From positions 13,579,001 to 13,643,000 of the forward strand of contig JAYKKT010000073.1 of the NCBI GenBank assembly GCA_036023115.1: DNA of 64,000 bases. Direction: 5' to 3'. Positions 21,188 to 33,410 of this stretch are shown here, piece by piece. Every line of letters starts with the position of its first letter. The stretch's first letter is position 1. Origin of the DNA: Brasenia schreberi (taxonomy: Eukaryota > Streptophyta > Magnoliopsida > Nymphaeales > Cabombaceae). The notes under the pieces are model-generated. The model did no database searches, was not told the origin of the DNA, and was given only the letters and a program-made list of their open reading frames with translations. Made by a program: the position numbers and the translations under genes.

Positions 21188-23768
21188 AAGCGCGGTATTA
21201 ATTAAAAAATAACGTAAGAAAGCTCCATAACAAGGTATGATAAACTAGATGATAAATATATTAAAAGAGGAGAACAAGAAAGAATGATATAACTTTTGTT
21301 AAATTAATTGTTAATATGACGCTCCATCTAATATATGAAAACGCTTAGTTGTTCTTGTATCGTGAGCATGGCATTAAAGATTGCTCAGTTCATGGCCACA
21401 AACTCATCAAGTGGTACGTACCTTCACCTTAATCAAGCCTAGATCGATCCTCTCATATTACGCAAAGTCGACCAGTGAGTGCAACAGGGGGACTGCCCAA
21501 GAGATCACACCATTAATAAGATGATAGGATCTGACCAAATTTTACATTAGCTATCGTTTACTTGCTGTTGCTTCTCGCTTGATTAAGTGTAGGGGCACTA
21601 CATAGATGACAAACCTCATATAGGAGTTACTATGTTACTAGTTCCTACTTACAGAATTTTACAGTAGCAGTCAGGCAGGGCTGCTTCTGTTTCAAGCTCA
21701 GATGAAACGAAACCCAGCTTCTTCACAGCGCTTAAAGTGGTCTTAACGAATATAGACAGTAGTTTCAAATAAGAATCAACTCACGTGAACCACCACACTA
21801 GTTTGAAATCTTTAGAGATGGAAAGGAAGATTTTAAGAAGAAAAAGGATAAAAGACGATGGGAGAAGGAAGATACGCGGTAAACGATCATGACAATTGGT
21901 ACTTTACAGCCTTGGTCGCTAAAAGCACCATCTAAATCCTTGCTTAATTAAATTAACCAAATCAGACAACCGGCAGGATAATGCCTACGTATATCCTCTT
22001 TGAATGAAGCAAAAGGTTCGGAGCAGTCAGGTGACAACGTAAAAACATGTGTTATGGGTGGCCTTTTCCTTTATTCCAAGATGCCCAAGCTGTAGTTTTT
22101 CCTTCAAAAGGAAAACTGAAAAACCTCCCAAAATTATACATTAAGTGTTGGTATGGCTTGAGTTGGACACGAATTGTGACCTAACGCAAAAAGCTCGTGG
22201 TGCGACTCGAATTGGATACGAAAACTAGAGGTTCGTGTTCGTCATGAAAGGCATGGAATAAACCCAACATGATATACATGGGGTTAGTGTTACAGAGAAA
22301 GGTAATATGAGAGTGCGCTGCAGTGAGAATCTTCTTTAGTTGGTCTCTTTTTCACCAAATATAAGCAAAATTTGACCCAGAAAAAGTTATCACAAAAAAA
22401 TAGTACATTGGCTGTCTTTCCTTGAACTTTGATTTGCTCTTTCTCATGTTTTCTTATTTGTCAGGTAATTAGTGAGAATTAAAATAATATTGTTTGCGCT
22501 CCAGCAACCGTACCTAAAGCTTATTACACATTCTTTTTCTTTTTGCTGTTCATATCTTCTGATAACATTACTGAAGCAGTTCATCTATCCGTACCAATCA
22601 TATCCCTGGGCATGTGCCGAACGCTTCTTAGGTAAAAGCACCTTGTAGTTGTGGTGAAGGTAGAAAGTGGTTGAACCCCGTTAAGGTCTGCTATAGCAGT
22701 AAGGGTGTCCACTGTGGAACAGTGGTATTTCAGAGTAGAGCATCCTGTCAGCAAGATTAAATTGTCGTCTTTTTATTATCTTAGTTAACTAAAATGGAAA
22801 CAGAATTAACGTTGACGCCAATTCTTCTTCAAGGATATTTCTAGTTATTTTATTGTGGTTTTTCTACTAATCTAAGTTGGTTCTCAATTTGATAGTAAAT
22901 TTAAAACTTGGCTTGCATTTGCTATTGCTACGGAAATGTAAAAGGTAAAAGCTTTGATTGAAGTTAATGAATCAAGAGTAAGTCTTCAGTTTTTATTTTT
23001 CTCCTTATCAAGCTTCCTTTAATTCTCTTTGATCTACGCCCCTAATGAAAGAACGAAGAAATTATTAGAGGATCCTCTTTTAAGAAAGCTTTGCTTTTCA
23101 TGTTCATGCCATGAATTGAGGGAACTCTCCTGAAAAGCATAACAATAAAAATAAAAAATACAAGAAAATAAATTATTGTGCATGCAGAATGCGCCTCGCA
23201 TTATGGCTATTGGGATAAAGTGTGAGATCCACGAACTATTTGATTAAGAAGACCATGTTGCAGACTTTACTGATTTTTTTTAATATAATGCAACAACATG
23301 CATAAGAAAAGAGCTAAACAACTCCCCCCATTAAGGCATTACTGCCTTTCCTCTGTGAACAAAGCACTTCCAACGGTCAATTATCAGAAGAAAAGCTTCC
23401 TGTGCTTAGTTTGTAATTGCACCAAACATTCAAAAGAAGCCTAATAGTAGGACGAGTTTTGAGATCGCAGCGCTGCAGTTTGATAATCGACGGTTTACTG
23501 TTTCATCTTAGGATTGAACGTACTTGCTACCTCCAAAAGAACAGCCATCCGACCATCAGCACAATGGACGGCTCAGACTTGAAAAACACATTATGAATTA
23601 TTGATGTGATGTAACATGCGAACTGCTACCAAGCTGTCACCACCAAAGAGTCCCACATTACCTCCTGCTCTCGTTTGCTTTTTATTCTGCCTTCATACTT
23701 TTCCCTTCGTCTCTGCGCTTTGACTACAGTGTAGTTACCGCTCTTTCCTGCATATTTCTTCCCTTATT
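21185..23768. other. Intergenic region upstream of the DUF761 gene, nothing recognised
   Basis: No conserved coding motif or repeat boundary was seen over 2.6 kb. The last few hundred bases probably contain the DUF761 promoter. Confidence 0.5.
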
Positions 23769-23834
23769 TCTCTCCCTCTCTCTCTTACGTACACAAACTT
23801 TTCTTCGGTGCTACTCTTTCTTTTCCTTCCGTCC

Positions 23835-23841
23835 TATAAAA
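23835..23841 (+). promoter_or_regulatory. Putative TATA box of the DUF761 gene
   Basis: TATAAAA lies 127 bp before the ATG at 23968, a spacing that fits a short 5' UTR. A pyrimidine-rich CTCTCCCTCTCTCTCTT tract lies just upstream (about 23769-23787). Confidence 0.55.
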
Positions 23842-23967
23842 TGCCCACTTGCTGCGTCCCTTATTCCTCATGATGAATTTCCCAAGTTTTCCCTTCTCTT
23901 TCCTTGCTGTGGATCTCTGTGTTTTGGCTATACTCCTCCAAATCCCCTCAATCCATAAAAGTTCACA

Positions 23968-24663
23968 ATGAAGAACCAAGCTACCAAGTTCTTCAAACAG
24001 GTCTGGACCAAAACAAGCACAGTGCTTATGTCTAAAACTAGGGCGGTGAAGAGCAAAGCCGCAGCCGTTCGTACACGCTTGATTGTTCTCAGCCTGCTGA
24101 GAAACAAGAAGTTCCTTTTCAGCACCATCCCGCAGAAATTCCATTCCCTGCTTAAACATGAAAAGGTTGATGCTGAGCAGGAGAGTCATGTCAGCACAAT
24201 CTCTAACAAGTTCCATGCTCTCTTTGGTCGTCAGAAATTGGAAGTTCGTCATAGGATTTCTCAAAAGATTCATGCTTTGCTGATTGGAAATGAAAAGGAA
24301 GAGAGTACTGATAACAGTAAAGCCATTGTAGTTTATAATGGTTTGTTGGTTGAGCCTCTTCCACCGGACGAGTGTTTCGACTATTTGGTTGGCGATGAAT
24401 ACGGTGATGAAGAGGATGATGAGGATGACTATCCTGATCTGACTCACTGCCTCTTCGACTCCGAAGAACTTGAGCTTGGAAACCTGAATTTATCAGTGGT
24501 TGAGATTGTTAAGCAGTCGAAAGAATCCGAAGAGGACTTCGTCCTCGAAGACGAGATCGACCAGGTTGCCGATCTCTTCATCAAGCGGTTCCACCGGAAT
24601 TTGAGGATGCAAAAGCAGCTCTCCTTCAAGGTGTATCAGGACATGCTTGATAAGAGCGTGTAG
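23968..24663 (+). CDS. DUF761 domain plant protein, single exon (231 aa)
   Basis: An intronless gene for a small protein of unknown biochemical role. The C-terminus carries the conserved DUF761 signature: DQVADLFIKRFHRNLRMQKQ followed by SFKVYQDMLDKSV, at residues about 198-231. The N-terminal 45 residues are basic and rich in Lys, Arg and Ser. Residues about 48-100 contain three spaced repeats of the pattern KFHxL or KIHAL (QKFHSLLKH, NKFHALFGR, QKIHALLIG). An acidic stretch (GDEEDDEDDYPD) sits around residues 147-160. The ATG is the first in-frame start and follows a TATA box and short leader. No transmembrane segment or signal peptide is evident. Plant genes of this family are mostly uncharacterised, so I assign the domain but not a function. 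Confidence 0.9.
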   Translation: MKNQATKFFKQVWTKTSTVLMSKTRAVKSKAAAVRTRLIVLSLLRNKKFLFSTIPQKFHSLLKHEKVDAEQESHVSTISNKFHALFGRQKLEVRHRISQKIHALLIGNEKEESTDNSKAIVVYNGLLVEPLPPDECFDYLVGDEYGDEEDDEDDYPDLTHCLFDSEELELGNLNLSVVEIVKQSKESEEDFVLEDEIDQVADLFIKRFHRNLRMQKQLSFKVYQDMLDKSV

Positions 24664-25855
24664 ACACAGAAGAGCTAGCAGTGTTTTGGAAGGAACTCAT
24701 GAAACAATGGGCACTGTCATTTTAGCCAAGCGATTCATTGGAAAACGTTATGGTTTTGCAGCAAATCAATTCAGAGAAGATTTGCATCTGCTTGGGCTAT
24801 GGTGGTGTAAGAACAGATACAAAGGGCCATGTATTCATATGATTGGTTGCATGGAGTCCATGTGAAATATGACACCTATCTGGCTCGAATCCTTTAAGAT
24901 ATTAGAGCCAATCGTCCATGATACGTTGACAGCTAGGAGTACCACAGTCTCCGCTTTTGAATCTTGTAGTTTCGTACTGAATTGAAGTTAATGATGCATA
25001 TTTTACTGTAATTTAGATTGTTAAGGCATTGGATCTCTCTCTTAGAAAAGGAAGTTTGTGTAAATTTTGATTGGCTATTTGATCATAACGAAAAGCAGAC
25101 AATGAGAGAAAATTATTGTTTAGCAATAAGAGGAAACATGGCAGATCGTCATGAAAACATCAACACGTATTCCACGGTTGTCCAACAAGAATTTGAGAAT
25201 ACTGAAAAGCTGTTGTTTGCAGCTTTCGTTTGTGGTACTTGTCCATCAATCAAAGTTTCCAACAGCAACTTTGATTGGACGTAACACAGAAGCCACAGAC
25301 AGAGAGAGAAACAAAAGGACAATGTTGCTGAAATTTTCTCAAAGAACGCGACTTGCTTTAGCTTTTTCTTGGTTTCGTGCAACTTTAATAACAAAAGGAA
25401 CGTATGTCCGTCAGAAAACTGTTGTACAATTATTCCTTTATGTATAAGTTTGTCGACGATAGAGGGGTATCTGTATCAATCTCGTAATAACGAGAACTTA
25501 AGCTAGAGATGGCCGGTCCCGAACCAGGCCTGGAACCGAAATCATTGCGTTAGGGTTCAGAACTGGGGACCATCTAGTTCGGTTTCAGTTTTACCTTTCA
25601 TGAAATTGAAACTGTCCCAAAAATAGAATTGACTATTCTAAACAACAGATGATTTCTTAAAATTTTCTATTTTTCTAAATTTCAAATTCTTTTAATATTT
25701 TACCGATTCCAAATGGTTTAGTCTTCAATTGAGTTCCTGGTTCTGAGTAAACTGGTACGGGCCATGTTTAGACTTGGCAATCCAATAACTAGATCCATTA
25801 GTTATCAGCGACAGAACTATAAGACGAAACTAATACATGAATTGAGTATGGCTTA
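24664..25855. other. DUF761 3' flank and intergenic repeats
   Basis: Includes the probable 3' UTR, then AT-rich sequence. About 25500-25760 has GGTTC/GAACC-rich blocks like the MITE ends elsewhere, without defined termini. No gene is seen. Confidence 0.5.
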
Positions 25856-25856
25856 A

Positions 25857-26498
25857 GGGTGTTCACGGTTTGGTTTGGTTCGGTTCAACCTTGAACCAAA
25901 CCGTTAGTCGCAGTTCCTTGTATAAACATTACATGTTCGTATACAAGAGATGGATGGTTAATTGTTTGAATTCAAACAGCAAAAAATTATCTTTTAAATT
26001 TATTATACTTATAAAAATATAGATACATTTTTTGTTTTTAAAATCTAAATATCAACCGCCCATCTTTGAAATTAGATGGTTTGAGATTTATTTGGATATG
26101 TTAAAATATTATGTTACTAGCATATACCAAGCTAAAAGTTGAATGTAAATGACATAAGCATTAACTTTTGTTATTAATTATGTGATAAAGTATGAACACT
26201 ATAAACTGAATCTTTTTTTACTATATAATTTTTTAAGTTTATCTATCATCACATAATTTAGGTATGATATCGCTTGGTATTGATTATTTGTTATACAATA
26301 TAATTGCCATATACTAGCATAATATTAAAGTGTATAGAACCATGGTCCAGGACCAAACCAAGCTGAAAACAACGGCTTTGTTCGGTTATCTTCTATGTAT
26401 CACAATGGTTTGGCAGCTTCTCCAAAACTCGAGAACGGATTATATTGGTTTGGTCCAATGTCGATGTAGAACCAAATCAAACCGGACCGTGAACACCC
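25857..26498. mobile_element. MITE-like element with GGGTGTTCACGG termini
   Basis: The left end TTAAGGGTGTTCACGG is the near-exact reverse complement of the right end CCGTGAACACCCTTAA. Just inside both ends are AACC/GGTT-rich stretches. The interior is AT-rich and non-coding. The flanks are palindromic (TTAA), so exact boundaries and target duplication are ambiguous. The ends match those of 18750-19305 and 54305-54850, though the interior looks different. Confidence 0.75.
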
Positions 26499-26820
26499 TT
26501 AATATATACTATGACCAGGAGAAGAAGAATGTCATTTGCCTTCTTGAAAGAGAGATGTCTAAACTACTAAACAATTTGGCCGCGTGCTTACCTGATTGCC
26601 CTACATAATATTTGTCATGATGGACTTGATCTGGGATTAAGGACCGGATCAGAACTGGGTCCTGTTTGAACTGGGTCATCTACAAAATTCGATCCAGTTT
26701 TCTTACATGCATGCCCAACTCACCACTTATGACATGGGAATGAGAGAGCTTTTCGAGATGAGCTAACGCTCTGCATGCATTTATACATTGATTTAAATGG
26801 GTTAGATCTGCAGGACCATA

Positions 26821-27310
26821 AACCAGACCCATTATGCTTGACCCAACAACAAACAGTGTCATTGAATAAGATACGGCAAGTTAACATGGTACATCTAAGA
26901 AAATGAACTTAATTAAACTAAGCCACTTGACTCAAGATCTGCACACTCACTCACACACACACATTACTCCATGCAGAAGGTCCCGCATCTGCAACCCGAC
27001 TGGGTCGGGTGACCACATTTGACCTGTTTGCAAAGACATTTTGCAACTGTTGGTTCTAGACCGTTAACCAGACCCATTATGCTTGACCCAACAACAAACA
27101 GTGTCATTGAATAAGATACGGCAAGTTAACATGGTACATCTAAGAAAATGAACTTAATTAAACTAAGCCACTTGACTCAAGATCTGCACACTCACTCACA
27201 CACACACATTACTCCATGCAGATGGTCCCGCATCTGCAACCCGACTGGGTCGGGTGACCACATTTGACCTGTTTGCAAAGACATTTTGCAACTGTTGGTT
27301 CTAGACCGTT
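26821..27310. repeat. 245-bp tandem duplication
   Basis: Copies at 26821-27065 and 27066-27310 are nearly identical. The clear difference is GCAGAAGGTCCCG against GCAGATGGTCCCG. The unit holds a short CACACA tract and GGGTCGGGTGACC. The near identity suggests a recent event or an assembly artefact. It is non-coding. Confidence 0.88.
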
Positions 27311-28031
27311 AGGTACGACACGGCTCCAGACTGACTGTTCCAAGGCGGTTTCAGACCACCGGTTTGAACCGGACCGAAACTCCCGGGTTCCTTTCCGATT
27401 CTGGTTATAATTTCCGTTCGATTCACAAAATCACAGAACCGTAACAGAGCCGAGGGTCCCCATTCCGGTCACAGTTCGGGGTTTGGCTTGTTTGGAGCCA
27501 GGTCTACTTACCCTTAACAATTTGAACCTTTCACCAAGGTTGTAGTGATTGAGCATAAGCAAAAGAAGATTACAATAAGGTATTGATAGTAAGAAAAGTA
27601 TATGAGAAGGCCCAAGACTCGGTACAAAGTTATCATAGAGTTCTCATGCATGAGCCCGGTTTCAGAACCACAAGAAAAATTCACTATTGGACGATTTTTG
27701 GATCACAAATGGCGTATCTATAACTATTGACAAGAAACAATTTGAAGCAAACAAAAGAAAAAACTTTAAAGCAAACATAGATATCCTCATAACAGATAAA
27801 GAGTTAACAGTTTCTGCATCATAATCTTCGTTCATGAATGAAGAAACAATATCACTGAAGGAATATCAGGTCCCAAATAAAAAAGTTTATCTGCAGAAAA
27901 GGTAAACCACGAAAGCATATCCAAAATAAATAATTTTAGCACGAATAAGTTTCTGTAACATGCCCTTAAGATAGATGTATTTGCGAATTCGATACAGAAG
28001 CAGAAAACTGTTTGTGAATTCGATACAGAAG
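27311..28031. other. Intergenic, GGTTC-rich repeat remnant then AT-rich sequence
   Basis: About 27315-27510 is rich in GGTTC, CCGG and GAACC blocks and looks like part of another MITE. The rest shows nothing. A short direct repeat GAATTCGATACAGAAGCA occurs near 27985 and 28017. Confidence 0.45.
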
Positions 28032-28202
28032 CAACGGCGGATCTACACGGAACAGTGGGGAGCAACCGCCCCTAAAATTTTGATATTTCACCGTTAAATC
28101 TACTTTTTACAGTTAATATATGGTTGAGATTCATGCTTGGCCCCTTAACACGATGAAATACATTCGTCGCTCCCCTAACACTATTTTCTAGATCCGCCAC
28201 TG
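28032..28202. mobile_element. hAT-like MITE, 171 bp, with 8-bp target duplication
   Basis: The ends are CAACGGCGGATCTA and TAGATCCGCCACTG, inverted repeats with one mismatch over about 14 bp. They are flanked by the perfect 8-bp direct repeat TACAGAAG at 28024-28031 and 28203-28210. Eight-bp duplications and this size fit a non-autonomous hAT element. A related but more decayed copy starts near 33896 (CAATGGCGGATCTAC). Confidence 0.85.
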
Positions 28203-28210
28203 TACAGAAG

Positions 28211-30765
28211 CACGTCACACAATTCCCCACCAACAGACATCTATCTATCTGATTCGAGTTGCAACGCATGCTTTCTGGATCCAGTCACGATTCGTGTCCA
28301 CAAATTCAAGTCACATCCACAACAATCAGCATTCATTGTGTCCTTATGGAAAATGGAGCATAAAAGCCATTAATTTGTTGATGTCTACATAAAAACATTT
28401 TCCTTTGAAGTTAATATGCCTTTTTTTGCTGCGTAATTTTTATTTTCTCAAGGGATTTCGTTTACCTACTTTTGTCAAGTGGTGGTGGGTGAGGACGGAT
28501 TGGAACACATAATTAATCGTGTCATCCTTCCCTTCAATTTATGAACTATGCAAAACAAATCAAGAGCTGCTCTTTTGCTGTTCAGTGTATGGGCTAACGG
28601 TGCAAAAGAACATCAGAGACCAGTTCCATTATAGGACACTGGGCTATGATGATCTTTACTTTCAGTCACTTCCTTCTTGTTAGCCACAACTACCTTACGT
28701 TTGTACACGTATACATAGAGGGGCAGTTCTTAGAGAGTCTCACGTGTTACATTACTGGATCATCATTATCGTTCATGCAATCAATCGAATGGTGATAATC
28801 AATATACCAATCATCATATCATCCACAACTGACATTGATCCTTGTGTCATCAATAGTCTGACATGGGAAGATATATATATACACATGTATGTAAGTGTGA
28901 ACCTATGCGTGAAGAGAGAATTCCTCGACTTTCATTCATCGACCATTAGATTGGATGTATAGATGATCCTTTCTTTAAAAAGTTACTTTTGTCTTTTACT
29001 TCTTTTTTTATATTTAGACCATCTACCTCTCCAATCCAACCATCTTGATTGACATGGATAGTTTGATATGAATGAAAATCTACCAACTTTCATTCTTTGT
29101 GTATATATATATATGAAAATTAGATCCTACTCACTACTCATATGTTCACCTATTGGTTTTTGGTGACACGAATATAATTCAAAAAGTTTAAGAGTTTTTA
29201 AAAAGTATACAAGACAATGTTATTACACTCATACCTCCAAAAAATAATAGTCATGCATGAGTAAATAAGATCTAATCTATATATGTGTGTTTATAAATAT
29301 TACTCTTTGCTTTCTTGTCACTCAAAAACAACCTCAGTAGGATGCTATTAGACAAGGTTTGTGTCTTACACAAACAAGTGTGCACACAAACACACTCACT
29401 CTCATACATAGCATGTGAGCACACATACATACCCTCTTTATTCATGTGTCAAGTTGGCCTCACCAATTTGTTATATAGTCGAAAAAGTAACCATTTATTG
29501 ATATCATGAAGATATATGGCAAGAGGTGAAAATTTTGAAAAAGAAAGGGACACAAGGCTCGTGAAAGGTTACGACTTTGAAGTGTGCGAGACATGCCTAC
29601 TTTTCTGAGTTGAACTTATGGATCATAGGATGAGTTGATATATTGCAATTTGCATAGCGGCAAACATAGTAGCACGAACAAAAAAGTGAGGAGTTATAAA
29701 AAATCATAAAAGCTTGGCACGATATTTATTGATTCCATAAAAGTCTATAAATAAACATGTGTAATAAAAAATAGTATCTAAAAATCAATTATACAATCAC
29801 AATTCTTTTTTCTTTTACTTTCTCTAAGAGTAAAAGTGATATAGTTTTTTCATCCTCTTTAGCACATCGAGTACCTATGCAATTCCATTAGCAACGAGAT
29901 ATACGAAGTCAAATTCTCAGGATCCATTTCATTACTATTTTCTCCTTCGGAACGAGAGCTAGAGTTTATGACCCGTCTTTTGTTTTGTACCGTTTTATTC
30001 ACGTGCATCATGTTATATCATTCGTATAGAGCTGTCATGTTATGTCATTCTTATAGAGTTGTCATTTCATACATCAACACCATGTATTATGAATATGCTT
30101 GTTGAACTCGTACACACGAGCTATTGAAATGGACATGTTTATGTGCAATCAGTTAGCGTTGGCTGCAGTCCCACTGTCCTACTGCAAGTCACAGTTAGAT
30201 GTTTATGCCAAAAATACAAGCACAAGAGGTCTTCCAACATGCTATTTACTTTTTTCTTTTCAATGGTTTTAGCATGGAGGCAAAGCAAGAAACGTCTGCC
30301 TCAAAAAACAGCATGCTCTGTCATTGTCACTCAAATTAATAGGAAACAGAGTGCTTCTTTGCACTAAGTGTCAAAACGATTGATCAGAAATAAAGAGTCT
30401 AACATATAGTGTTCATTAACTTAAGGGCCCTAATAAGCTTTTAAGATTAATAATGAAAGATCCATCATCAAAAGTTTATGGTCCACAAACTTTTGGTTTG
30501 GACTTTGTTGCTGCCAATTTATGCGTTATTTGAAAAGATGCTTGATTGGTTTGAAGGGGTCGAAAGAAGCTTTTGTAGCCAATTACCATGCTCTGCTACT
30601 GCTATTGTTGTTGTTGACGAATCACCCCGCGAAACTTATTATAGATACACTGTTATTCCCACATGGGCGATAGCTTTACTCTCATGGGATGCTCTATGGT
30701 AACAGTTACAACTGTTTCACAAGGCGTAATCGGCATGTGAGAGTGAAGATAGTAGTAGAGTAAGG
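28211..30765. other. Intergenic region, no gene seen
   Basis: AT-rich with short ORFs that lack conserved motifs. A short imperfect tandem repeat (TCATGTTATRTCATTC) lies near 30008-30060. Confidence 0.5.
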
Positions 30766-31030
30766 TACAACAACGCAACAATAACTAAGTTTTTTCTTAT
30801 ATTAGATGGGATCGGTTATATGGATTCTTTATTTTCCCAAACTTCGATCATGTGTTATGCTAGTAGTTAACTCAATATAAGTTAAATCATTTTTTTATTA
30901 TTTGCTTTCAACACTTTTGTAGCCTTTCTCTTCTTCTTTTAACATTTTTACAGTCTAGTTTTTCATCTAAGTGTCCAAACAATCTTAAATTATTTTTATT
31001 ATTTTATCATCTATTCACGCTTCTCTTAAT
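30766..31030 (-). mobile_element. Possible RTE LINE 3' tail
   Basis: CAACAACGCAACAATAACTAAG and then TTAGATGGGATCGGTTATAT on the plus strand resemble the reverse complement of a plant RTE LINE 3' end. It is degraded, with no target duplication found. Confidence 0.35.
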
Positions 31031-32224
31031 TTGTTTTTAATAAACTGATTGAGTCACATAGTGCTAATAAATAAGAAAGGGTTGGACACATTCTTCTTTA
31101 CGCTTGAGCAGGGTTCTAGAGTCTTGTGAATGGAGAAAACCAAGAGAGATCGAACAAATAAGATATTCATAAAACTCAATGGCCATGCATCAAAACAGAT
31201 ATAAATCCAATGGAGGAGATGAACTAATTCTTGATAAATACATGCATGCACAATTATGTCGATTTATTTTGTCACTTGGTAAAGATAGAGATATCACAGA
31301 TGGAAGCAGGTAAATGCCAATCATCCAGCCATTGATGGGAAGCTGATAGCGACGAAGCCTCATTAGTTTATTGCTAGTCAGAATTATTGAGTACAGTGAC
31401 TCACAAGGACCGTGACAAGGGCAGGTTTTCTCATGTGCTTTGCCTATTTATTGCTCTAAAATACTTCTGTTCTTTCACATCATATGATTCCATTGAAAAG
31501 TTTTTTTTTTCTTTTATTTTGTTGCATCAATAATACTGGCCATGCTGCAATACAAAGAATGAGTATTTGCAGTTTGCCCTTGACTCTGTGGGCCAATTCT
31601 TGAAAAACCCTTAGATTAGATCGTAGTACTTGGGGTTCTCACAGTTCAGTTTGGTTGGGTTCTAGCCTCAACCTCGAATCAAACCGCTACTTGTGCTTTC
31701 TTGTATTTTCAGAACTGAATCAAACCGTAGTATGATCAAAACCGAACTGAACAGACGGTTTCGGTTCTATTGGATTTGGAACCATGGTTCTAATTATTTA
31801 AGGTTTGGCTAAAGATTACCGTGAGAAACACCCTCCAAAAAAATTTAATTTGATATCATATGGTCAATGACCACGTATCAGATATTAATCTAACAAGAAT
31901 ATATATACTACACTTGAACTTAGCCAAAAGGCCAAGAAATGTATGTTTTGTTCAAACTCTTAGAACTCATTTCATAGATGCCATGGATCCCTTCACTCTG
32001 TCTCCCTATTTAATACGGTACTAAAAGTTTTCTTTGTGAAAGGTTTTCCCGACGGTTTGGTTTGGTTCCTTAAACATCCCTCTCCATTCATGGCTGGGGA
32101 AGGGATAATCTAAAGAGTCTCAGGAACATATTGCTTTGTTTGCAGTCTGATAGCAGCCATGGAATTTGCTTGTTTTCGATACGCGAAGGGTTTAGGCAGA
32201 CCCTTATCATTTTTCTTCTTCTTT
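31031..32224. other. Intergenic region with MITE-like GGTTTGG blocks
   Basis: About 31635-31800 and 32050-32090 contain AACCAAAC/GGTTTGGTTTGG blocks like the MITE ends in this window and may bound a decayed element of about 450 bp. No gene is seen. Confidence 0.4.
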
Positions 32225-32340
32225 TCTTTATAGTGGGGAGGCCGAAGTTAGATGCACGTCCGGGGTATCGGACTTGTGAGTCGACCCCATAGCCCGGTTG
32301 AGAGGAATCTAGGTAACCGTTCCTCTCTCAAACATCAAAC
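32225..32340 (-). mobile_element. SINE-like copy
   Basis: The reverse complement ends CATCTAACTTCGGCCTCCCC followed by an A-rich tail, as in the SINE at 33263-33397. The tRNA-like 5' half is poorly preserved. Confidence 0.45.
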
Positions 32341-32454
32341 AAGTTTCTTCTTAGCAACTTTAGAACGTGGGTGATGAAGGCAGCAAACCATGATATATAA
32401 TGCCTGTCATGTGAAAAGAGTAGGTATTCCCCCTTAAATGATGGCTATAAAGGC

Positions 32455-32568
32455 ACAATGAGATATAGGTCACCAGGATAGGGGGGCGACTCGCAAGTTG
32501 ATGGTCATGACTTCGATACCGGCGGCATGCATTTGGCTTCAGCCTCCCCCATTCTACCAAAAAAAAAT
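32455..32568 (+). mobile_element. SINE-like copy with A tail
   Basis: Reads GGTCATGACTTCGATACC (B-box-like), then GCATTTGGCTTCAGCCTCCC, and ends ATTCTACC plus a nine-base A-run. This matches the layout of the neighbouring SINE copies. Confidence 0.55.
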
Positions 32569-32814
32569 GAATAGAGGCTCATTGTTGATTATTTAAAAAG
32601 GGAATTCAACGAAGGACTGATAATTCACTACCATGGGCAGCACAAAGGAAAACTATGAATTATTAGTATTTTTATTTAAAAATTAAAAACTGGCAGATAT
32701 TTAAGTATTCTTGTTATATAATTAACTTGGAGAAACAACTTATTGTATAAGATTTATGACTGAATTAGATGTTCAACAGCAAAGCAAATTAACCCGCTTT
32801 GGCTTTTATATTTC

Positions 32815-32940
32815 CTCTTTTGTGGGGAATGGGGGACTAAAACAGATGCACATCCAAGGTATTGAACTCATGATCTTCAACCTTGTGAGTCGTCACTGTG
32901 GCCGTGCGAGATATTGTTATTTCTATGGGGGATTTTAAAT
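32815..32940 (-). mobile_element. SINE-like copy
   Basis: The reverse complement contains ATCATGAGTTCAATACC (B-box-like) and then GATGTGCATCTG, the same order as at 32225-32340 and 39895-40015. It is degraded. Confidence 0.45.
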
Positions 32941-33262
32941 TCTTAATGATAAAAAAAACCTTAACCTTGTCTAACATGCCTAAGTTACAATGATAAAGCT
33001 ATTGCCTAACATGTGCCTCAACAAATTAAAAAGGTGACATAATAGAATTAAGAATGTCAAAGGCATTCTTTTTTAACTATTTTTTCCAAATTCTTTTTGT
33101 ATTACAAGTATGGAATACTTTCTTGTTTGTTAGCAGTATTACTCTTAAACAATGGCTAGGGGGTCAACTCAAAAGAACCTTTAAATTGAATGCCTATTGT
33201 AGGTGTTTGCATCAATCTAATTTATAATTTTTTTGGTTTATAACTCGGTCAAATATGCATTT

Positions 33263-33397
33263 TTTTTGTTACAAGAGGAGGCCGAAGCCTAATGCACAAC
33301 AACACACCCACTGATGCATCCTCTGGCAATCGAACTCCCCACCAACAACAATGGTAGTAGAGGTGCCTACAGTTGAGCTAAAGCTCTTGGTGCATCC
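33263..33397 (-). mobile_element. tRNA-derived SINE with target duplication
   Basis: On the minus strand it reads TTTAGCTCAACTGTAGGC (A-box-like), GGTGGGGAGTTCGATTGCC (B-box-like), then GGCTTCGGCCTCC, TTGTAAC and an A-run. It is flanked by near-identical direct repeats, AAATATGCATTT at 33251-33262 and AAATTATGCATTT at 33398-33410. A tRNA-like head, a unique body, an A tail and a target duplication of about 12 bp define a SINE. This is the best-preserved member in the window. Confidence 0.75.
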
Positions 33398-33410
33398 AAA
33401 TTATGCATTT

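Noticed and set aside
20978..21201. ORFs of alternating Ile-Tyr
   Set aside because: Pure translation of the (AT)n microsatellite.
23785..24447. 220-aa ORF opposite the DUF761 gene
   Set aside because: Antisense shadow of a well-conserved protein. It shows no motif of its own.
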